From CAYFMS01 sp964491425 (lineage in GTDB: Bacteria; Patescibacteriota; Patescibacteriia; UBA9934): DNA of 10,088 nt. Below the pieces are notes generated by a model. That model did no database searches. It saw only the letters and a list, made by a program, of their open reading frames with translations, and was not told the origin of the DNA. Of this stretch, positions 5,964-10,088 are shown piece by piece. The translations under genes were made by a program, and so were the position numbers. The stretch's first letter is position 1. The number at the start of each line of letters is the position of its first letter. Where the stretch lies: NCBI GenBank assembly GCA_964491425.1, contig CAZBFR010000031.1, positions 1 to 10,088 of the forward strand, read 5' to 3'.

Positions 5964-6007
5964 ATGCACCGCATAAAGACGAAACTTTATGAAGTGCACT
6001 TCCTTAT
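5964..6007 (+). terminator. Hairpin after the NYN gene, weak terminator
   Basis: TGCAC (5965-5969) and CATAAAG (5972-5978) pair with CTTTATG (5985-5991) and GTGCA (5994-5998) around loop ACGAAA, with a 2x2 internal mismatch. The stem starts 3 bases after the stop codon, but the following CTTCCTTAT is a poor U-tract. The right arm also contains the perfect 12-bp palindrome GAAGTGCACTTC (5991-6002), which may instead be a protein-binding site. Confidence 0.55.
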
Positions 6008-6013
6008 GGATAT

Positions 6014-6037
6014 TAAAATGATATCAGAGTGATATCA
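6014..6037 (+). promoter_or_regulatory. Putative promoter with two phased palindromes
   Basis: TGATATCA occurs twice (6019-6026 and 6030-6037), separated by GAG, so the centres are 11 bases apart, about one DNA turn. TAAAAT (6014-6019) is a possible -10 box that abuts the first copy, which would put the transcription start between the two copies. No convincing -35 box is seen. The layout suits a repressor operator controlling the hydrolase gene that starts at 6051. Confidence 0.5.
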
Positions 6038-6050
6038 CATTTGTCAATAT

Positions 6051-6635
6051 ATGCAAAAAAGAGTTTTCATTGTTCATGGCTGGGACGGCACTCCGGACGA
6101 GGGGTGGTTTCCTTGGTTGAAGCAGGAATTAGAAGGTCGTGGATTTATGGTCACCGCTCCCGTGCTCCCGAATTCATCCGAACCGCGCATTCATACATGG
6201 GTTCCTGCGCTTGCTGAAGTTGTGGGAGACGTCGATGAACAAACATTTTTTGTCGGTCATAGTATTGGTTGCCAAACGATTATTCGTTATTGTGAAAGCT
6301 TGGCGGAGGGAAAGAAGATAGGCGGAGCGGTGTTTGTCGCTGGATTTTTCAAAGATTTACTTGGTTTAGATGATGACGAAGTCGTGCAGAGTGTTGCAAA
6401 GGAGTGGCTCGGAACACCGATTGATATCGCAAAGGTACGCACGCATCTCAAGAAGAGCGTCGCCATTTTCTCGGACAATGATCCGGACGTTTCGATTACG
6501 AACGCGGAAGAATTTAAAGTGAAGTTGGGCTCGATGATTGTAATGGACGAGGGTAAGGGTCATTTTTCCTGGGGCGAGGGTGTCATGGAGCTGCCTTCGG
6601 CATTGAAGGCTGTACTCGAGGTGGTTGGAGAGTGA
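6051..6635 (+). CDS. RBBP9/YdeN-family serine hydrolase (alpha/beta fold)
   Basis: The product has 194 residues, the usual length for this family. It opens with the family signature FIVHGWDGTP (6-15), carries the nucleophile elbow GHSIGC with S71, and places the other triad members at D144 in SDNDPDV and H171 in GKGHFS. No signal peptide or membrane segment is present, so it is cytoplasmic. RBBP9-type enzymes are serine hydrolases whose natural substrates in bacteria are mostly unknown. No ribosome binding site precedes ATG 6051. Two phased palindromes upstream suggest its own regulation. The stop codon TGA forms part of an extended -10 box for the next gene. Confidence 0.92.
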   Translation: MQKRVFIVHGWDGTPDEGWFPWLKQELEGRGFMVTAPVLPNSSEPRIHTWVPALAEVVGDVDEQTFFVGHSIGCQTIIRYCESLAEGKKIGGAVFVAGFFKDLLGLDDDEVVQSVAKEWLGTPIDIAKVRTHLKKSVAIFSDNDPDVSITNAEEFKVKLGSMIVMDEGKGHFSWGEGVMELPSALKAVLEVVGE

Positions 6636-6641
6636 TATAGT
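6633..6641 (+). promoter_or_regulatory. Extended -10 promoter element for the Com-like gene
   Basis: TGATATAGT matches the extended -10 pattern TGnTATAAT with one mismatch; no good -35 box is present, as is typical for this class. The start would be near 6648, leaving a leader of about 5 bases before ATG 6653. The element overlaps the stop codon of the hydrolase. Confidence 0.5.
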
Positions 6642-6652
6642 GAACATGTACT

Positions 6653-6850
6653 ATGCAAGCTCCCTGTTTAAAGGAATATCGATGTAAAAGTTGTGAACGA
6701 CTCCTCTTTCGGGGATTTATTGTTGAAGGGACGGTGGAGGTAAAATGTAAGGGGTGTGGGGCTATGAATACGACGGTTCTCGCAAGTTTCGACGATTATT
6801 TGTGTGGAGTTTATCCTTGTCCACATAGGATCCCCATCGACCCGAAGTAA
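6653..6850 (+). CDS. Com-like zinc-finger protein, 65 residues
   Basis: The product contains YRCKSCERLLFRG and VEVKCKGCG, giving C11, C14, C32 and C35, a four-cysteine zinc ribbon like that of the Mu-phage Com family (a translational regulator of the phage Mom gene). Three further cysteines (C5, C51, C56) lie outside the finger. Free-standing Com-like proteins occur outside phages, and there are no other phage genes here, so a phage role is not supported; RNA or DNA binding is plausible. It has no ribosome binding site and follows a possible extended -10 element with a very short leader. It lies between the hydrolase and nrdD, but the nrdD promoter appears after it, so it need not belong to that operon. 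Confidence 0.75.
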   Translation: MQAPCLKEYRCKSCERLLFRGFIVEGTVEVKCKGCGAMNTTVLASFDDYLCGVYPCPHRIPIDPK

Positions 6851-6855
6851 GGGTG

Positions 6856-6890
6856 TATACTAGGTTTACGCGACGTCGATTGCGTGAACC
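6856..6890 (+). promoter_or_regulatory. nrdD promoter -10 with overlapping inverted repeat
   Basis: TATACT (6856-6861), the same hexamer as in the Nudix promoter, would start transcription near 6868 and give a leader of about 71 bases. The inverted repeat GGTTTACGC (6863-6871) and GCGTGAACC (6882-6890), 9 bp with one G-T pair and a 10-base gap, straddles that start site, as an operator would. It does not resemble the NrdR box. Downstream, GAAGCTC is repeated directly with a 10-base period (6893-6899, 6903-6909) and CACCA/TGGTG forms a small stem (6909-6923). No convincing -35 box is seen. Confidence 0.5.
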
Positions 6891-6938
6891 GAGAAGCTCT
6901 TTGAAGCTCACCAACTAGTGGTGGGTTATTTTTATTCT

Positions 6939-9047
6939 ATGCCAATCTACAAAGTACAAAAACGAAATGGGGCGATTGTCGATTTCGATCCCGAGAAAAT
7001 TATTCGGGCAGTCGAAAAAGCGTTTACCGTAACTGCCGAAGGGGGAGTAAGGGAGGCGGAAGCGGTCGCGAAAGCGGTAACGGCGAGTCTCGAGCGGGAA
7101 ACCGGTGGGCGGATTCCGTTTGTCGAGCAGATTCAAAATCGTGTTGAGGAGGAGTTGATGGCGCAGGGATTTTCGGAGACGGCGAAAGCGTACATTTTGT
7201 ATCGCGCGAAGCGGGCGGAGGCTCGAGAGAAGCGAAATGTTGTTGTCGAGGTTGAGAAAACAATCGACGAATACTTAAATAAAATTGATTGGCGCGTTAA
7301 CGCGAATTCGAACCAGGGATTTTCGCTCGGGGGGATGATTTTAAATACGGCGGGGAAGGTTACGGCAAATTATTGGCTCTCGCACGTCTATCCGTCCTAT
7401 ATCGGGGACGCGCACCGGAACGCGGACTACCATATCCACGATCTCGACATGTTCTCGGGTTATTGCGCCGGGTGGAGTCTTCGCGCGCTCCTCGAAGAGG
7501 GGTTTAACGGGGTGCCAAATAAAATCGAGTCGGGGCCTCCGAAGCATCTTTCGTCCGCCGTTGCGCAAATGGTAAATTTCCTCGGGACGCTCCAAAACGA
7601 GTGGGCGGGGGCGCAGGCCTTTTCGAGCTTTGATACCTACCTCGCACCATTTGTAAAAAAACTTGAGCTTGAAAAACGCGAAGAGATTGAAACGTACGGG
7701 ATGAAGTTCGCAACCCCCGAGATCCATGAAAAATACCTTGAAGACGCGGTCTACAAGGAGGTGTATCAAGCTGTGCAATCGTTCGTATTTAACCTAAATA
7801 TTCCTTCTCGTTGGGGGACGCAAACGCCGTTTACGAATATTACGCTTGATTGGAACTGTCCCGAGGATCTTAAGGACAAGCGTCTAATTCTTGGCGGAAA
7901 ACCCTTCGCCTATACCTTCGGCGAACTCGCAAAAGAGATGGCGATGATTAATCGCGCCTTTATCGAAGTGATGACCCGTGGAGACTCGAAGGGGCGAACG
8001 TTTACCTTCCCGATTCCAACCTACAACATCACCAAGGATTTCGACTGGGACGACGAGAAAAATCTTGCCCTGTTTGAGATGACCGCAAAATACGGGACGC
8101 CCTACTTCCAAAATTTTGTGAACTCGGATTTAAACCCGGGCGATGTTCGCTCGATGTGTTGTCGCCTCCAGCTCGATCTTAAGGAGCTTCGAAAGAGGGG
8201 AGGGGGACTTTTTGGATCGGCGGAGATGACGGGGTCGATCGGGGTTGTAACGATTAATGTTGCGCGTCTTGGATATGTTCACAAGGGAAATAAAGAGGCG
8301 TTTTACGAGCGTTTACGCACGCTTATGGACATGGCGAAAGAATCGCTCGAATTGAAGCGAAAGGTGATCCAGCTTTGGATCGATCGAGGACTCTTTCCAT
8401 ATACAAAGCGCTATCTCGGCTACCTTAAAAACCATTTCTCAACGATCGGAATTAACGGGGTAAACGAAGCGATTCGCAACTTTACGAACGACGAGGAAAC
8501 GATTGCGACGCCTTACGGTCAAGCGTTTGCGATAGAGCTTCTCGACTATATGCGTGACCGGATGAGTTTTTACCAAGAGGAGACGGGGAATCTCTACAAT
8601 CTCGAGGCAACACCGGCGGAAGGGACGACTTACCGTTTCGCGAAGGAGGACCAAAAACGCTACGGGGATATGATCCAAGCCGGCACAAAAGAAGCGCCGT
8701 TCTATACAAACTCAACGCAACTCCCGGTCGGGCTTACCGACGATATCTTCGAAGCCCTCGAACTCCAGGACAATCTCCAAACAAAGTACACGGGCGGGAC
8801 GGTTCTCCACGGCTACCTAACGGAGCGCGTAAGCGACGGAGTTGCCTGTCGCAACCTCGTACGGAGCATGCTCTCAAAATTCCGCCTCCCGTACCTTACG
8901 ATCACTCCGACCTTCTCGATTTGCCCGAAGCACGGCTATCTTTCGGGGGAGTGGGACTTTTGCCCTAAGTGCGACGAGGAGATCGGGATTGTCTCGGCTC
9001 CTCGCTACGACGAAGAAACACGAAAAATCTATGAACAAATCAATTAA
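6939..9047 (+). CDS. nrdD: Anaerobic ribonucleoside-triphosphate reductase, large subunit lacking the glycyl radical loop
   Basis: The product has 702 residues. An ATP-cone allosteric domain (about 3-92, VQKRNG) is followed by the 10-stranded catalytic barrel. C176 in GYCAGWSL and C407/C408 in MCCRLQLD match the active-site cysteine positions; NLEATPAEGTTYRF and PFYTNSTQLPVG are further family signatures. Near the end is the zinc site C662, H665, C675, C678 (CPKHGYL, CPKC). In ordinary NrdD the glycyl radical motif RVxGYxRPV follows in the same chain. Here TAA comes first, and that motif is in the next frame as a separate gene one base downstream. The enzyme reduces NTPs to dNTPs without oxygen. 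ATG 6939 is preferred; GTG 6918 would add 7 residues unlike the family. No clear ribosome binding site (GGTGG at 14 bases). Confidence 0.95.
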   Translation: MPIYKVQKRNGAIVDFDPEKIIRAVEKAFTVTAEGGVREAEAVAKAVTASLERETGGRIPFVEQIQNRVEEELMAQGFSETAKAYILYRAKRAEAREKRNVVVEVEKTIDEYLNKIDWRVNANSNQGFSLGGMILNTAGKVTANYWLSHVYPSYIGDAHRNADYHIHDLDMFSGYCAGWSLRALLEEGFNGVPNKIESGPPKHLSSAVAQMVNFLGTLQNEWAGAQAFSSFDTYLAPFVKKLELEKREEIETYGMKFATPEIHEKYLEDAVYKEVYQAVQSFVFNLNIPSRWGTQTPFTNITLDWNCPEDLKDKRLILGGKPFAYTFGELAKEMAMINRAFIEVMTRGDSKGRTFTFPIPTYNITKDFDWDDEKNLALFEMTAKYGTPYFQNFVNSDLNPGDVRSMCCRLQLDLKELRKRGGGLFGSAEMTGSIGVVTINVARLGYVHKGNKEAFYERLRTLMDMAKESLELKRKVIQLWIDRGLFPYTKRYLGYLKNHFSTIGINGVNEAIRNFTNDEETIATPYGQAFAIELLDYMRDRMSFYQEETGNLYNLEATPAEGTTYRFAKEDQKRYGDMIQAGTKEAPFYTNSTQLPVGLTDDIFEALELQDNLQTKYTGGTVLHGYLTERVSDGVACRNLVRSMLSKFRLPYLTITPTFSICPKHGYLSGEWDFCPKCDEEIGIVSAPRYDEETRKIYEQIN

Positions 9048-9048
9048 T

Positions 9049-9240
9049 ATGCAAAAAGAACGAACACGTTGCGAGGTTTGGACACGCGTCATGGGCTACC
9101 ACCGCCCGGTAAGCGCCTTTAATATCGGAAAAAAGGCCGAGCACTATTCTCGCAAGCACTTTACCGAGTGCCAAGCGTCTAACCGCGCCTTTACCCTTCG
9201 CTATGCTCCTCTCGGGCATACAGCCGTTCACGCTTCTTGA
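9049..9240 (+). CDS. Separate glycyl radical peptide of NrdD
   Basis: The product has 63 residues from ATG 9049 (TAATATG: one base after the nrdD stop), or 69 from ATG 9031 inside nrdD. It carries the NrdD C-terminal radical loop: RTRCEVWTRVMGYHRPVSAF, with G16 as the expected radical site, then NIGKKAEHYSRKHFTE, which closes the usual domain. About 23 extra residues follow where the reading frame overlaps the start of nrdG by 38 bases. It is in a different frame from both neighbours. Free-standing glycyl radical domains are known for pyruvate formate-lyase (YfiD/GrcA), where they repair the enzyme; here the domain is the only copy seen, so it would have to dock into NrdD for any activity. 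No ribosome binding site; coupled translation is likely. A sequencing error splitting one gene remains possible. Confidence 0.88.
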   Translation: MQKERTRCEVWTRVMGYHRPVSAFNIGKKAEHYSRKHFTECQASNRAFTLRYAPLGHTAVHAS

Positions 9241-9904
9241 TTACCCGGGGAAGTCTGCCTGTATCATTTTCACTGCGGGCTGTAATTTTCGGTGTGGGTA
9301 CTGCCACAATCCGGAGTTTGTTCTTCCGGAGCGGATTTGCGCGATGAAGGGGGCGTTTATCGAAGAGGAGGCGTTTTTCATGTTTCTCAAGAAACGAGTT
9401 GGACTCCTTGAGGGGGTGGTCATTTCAGGAGGGGAGCCGACGCTTCAGGGGGACCTTCCAAAGTTTATCGCGCGGATTAAAGAACTCGGATTTAAAATCA
9501 AACTTGATACAAACGGAAGTCGACCGGAGGATGTGCGCAAGCTAATTTTATCGGGCCTTCTCGATTATATTGCGATGGATATTAAAACATCCCTCGCGCG
9601 GTACGAGGAACTTATGGAGCCATTTGTAAAAGCGGAAGCGATCGCTGAAACCGTAGAACTATTAAAAAGCTCGGGCGTCCCTTACGAGTTTCGCACGACA
9701 CTGATCGAAGAACTGCACGACGACGAAACCCTCCGCGCAATGATCCCGCTTCTCTCCGGCGCCGAGCGGTACTTTCTCCAATCGTTTCGTCCCGGCCAAG
9801 TCCTCGACCCAGCGTTTCACGCATATCGTCCACCCTCAAGCCCTCGTCTCGAGCAAATTCTCGCCCTCTTCGCCCCGCACGTCGGGTCAATCGCGATTCG
9901 TTAG
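9203..9904 (+). CDS. nrdG: Anaerobic ribonucleotide reductase activating protein (radical SAM)
   Basis: The product has 233 residues and belongs to the longer NrdG-like activase group. It starts with SGIQPFTLLDYPGKS, typical of that group, and holds the [4Fe-4S] binding motif CNFRCGYC (C27, C31, C34) and the SAM-contact motif GGEPT (76-80). It would use S-adenosylmethionine to take a hydrogen from the glycine of the radical loop, which here is on the separate peptide encoded just upstream. There is no second cysteine cluster. ATG 9203 lies within the radical-peptide gene, giving a 38-base overlap, so translation is probably coupled. It ends with TAG one base from the stop of the convergent DUF1653 gene. 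Confidence 0.93.
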   Translation: MLLSGIQPFTLLDYPGKSACIIFTAGCNFRCGYCHNPEFVLPERICAMKGAFIEEEAFFMFLKKRVGLLEGVVISGGEPTLQGDLPKFIARIKELGFKIKLDTNGSRPEDVRKLILSGLLDYIAMDIKTSLARYEELMEPFVKAEAIAETVELLKSSGVPYEFRTTLIEELHDDETLRAMIPLLSGAERYFLQSFRPGQVLDPAFHAYRPPSSPRLEQILALFAPHVGSIAIR

Positions 9905-9905
9905 T

Positions 9906-10088
9906 CTACATCGTAAGCGTCGGGTAGACGTGATCCGGATTACGGTTTTGTTCTTCGGCTTCAACGAGTCGGAAACGAGGCGCCCCCTCCGCATTCATCC
10001 CCGTAAATCGTTCCATTGAAGTTGTATAAAGTTGGCCATGGTCGTAAAGGGCTCGGTAAATAACGCAGAAAACGTCCCCGTCGAGGTC
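9906..10088 (-). CDS. DUF1653 domain protein, C-terminal part (runs off right edge)
   Basis: The last 60 codons and the TAG stop (9908-9906) are present; the N-terminus lies beyond the window. The segment CVIYRALYDHGQLYTTSMER followed by PRFRLV fits the DUF1653 pattern (VYRALYG..GLWVRP.EMF ... PRFEYI), a small beta-rich domain of unknown function that is widespread in bacteria. About 15 residues after the domain end are not part of it. The gene is convergent with nrdG, with one base between the stop codons, and no terminator is evident between them. Confidence 0.72.
   Translation of the reverse strand, partial: DLDGDVFCVIYRALYDHGQLYTTSMERFTGMNAEGAPRFRLVEAEEQNRNPDHVYPTLTM

Noticed and set aside
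5477..6050. Attachment-site repeat of a mobile element behind tRNA-Leu
   Set aside because: No copy of the tRNA 3' end is found after the NYN gene and no integrase or transposase is present.
8842..9030. Reading frame upstream of the radical peptide (up to 62 extra codons)
   Set aside because: It overlaps the strongly conserved nrdD zinc region in another frame and has no family-like sequence; only starts at 9031 or 9049 make sense.
9040..9052. Programmed +1 frameshift joining NrdD to its radical loop
   Set aside because: The stop context (AAT TAA TAT G) lacks a slippery pattern such as CTT TGA C, the shifted codon pairs poorly, and an ATG stands right at the junction, so a separate product is simpler. 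Not fully excluded.
9904..9929. Inverted repeat GTCTAC-N14-GTAGAC over the nrdG and DUF1653 stop codons
   Set aside because: Only 6 bp with a 14-base loop and no T-run on either side, so it does not qualify as a terminator.
1..10088. CRISPR array, insertion sequence or prophage
   Set aside because: No regularly spaced repeats, no terminal inverted repeats with a transposase, and no phage structural genes were seen; the Com-like gene alone is not enough.

Overview
The window is compact, strongly gene-dense bacterial DNA with short gaps, two single tRNA genes that both encode their own CCA end, and a standard genetic code (UGA is used as a stop in three genes, so this is not a UGA=Gly lineage). 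Small genes, a lamin-tail surface protein, a DUF4173-like membrane protein, a class III ribonucleotide reductase and almost no Shine-Dalgarno sequences together suggest an anaerobic or facultative member of the Candidate Phyla Radiation (Patescibacteria, Parcubacteria-like). That placement is an inference from gene style, not proven by a marker gene.

Left part (1-3700). A partial, unrecognised protein gene runs leftwards off the edge (1-539). It faces away from a membrane protein with an RppH-like Nudix domain (644-1732), and the two are driven by back-to-back promoters with only 3 bases between their -35 boxes. The Nudix gene ends in a bidirectional terminator shared with a convergent tRNA-Gly(GCC), which has its own clear promoter. 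Further right, on the minus strand, lie a small unknown gene (1889-2116) and, 4 bases upstream of it, a secreted/anchored lamin-tail plus OB-fold protein (2121-3557).

Middle (3700-6850). A long hairpin terminator follows the DUF4173-like multi-spanning membrane protein (3700-5340, minus). Divergent from it, tRNA-Leu(UAG) is followed after only 5 bases by a NYN-domain nuclease gene. A hairpin, a perfect 12-bp palindrome and two phased 8-bp palindromes then precede an RBBP9-type serine hydrolase and a stand-alone Com-like zinc finger.

Right part (6856-10088). This is an anaerobic ribonucleotide reductase operon: nrdD without its glycyl radical loop, a separate small gene that carries that loop, and the radical-SAM activase nrdG, packed with a 1-base gap and a 38-base overlap. 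The catalytic subunit, the radical-bearing peptide and the activase would have to assemble to make deoxyribonucleotides without oxygen. A DUF1653 gene converges on nrdG one base away. The split NrdD is the most notable object in the window; the tRNA-NYN nuclease pair and the membrane-tethered RppH-like Nudix protein come next.
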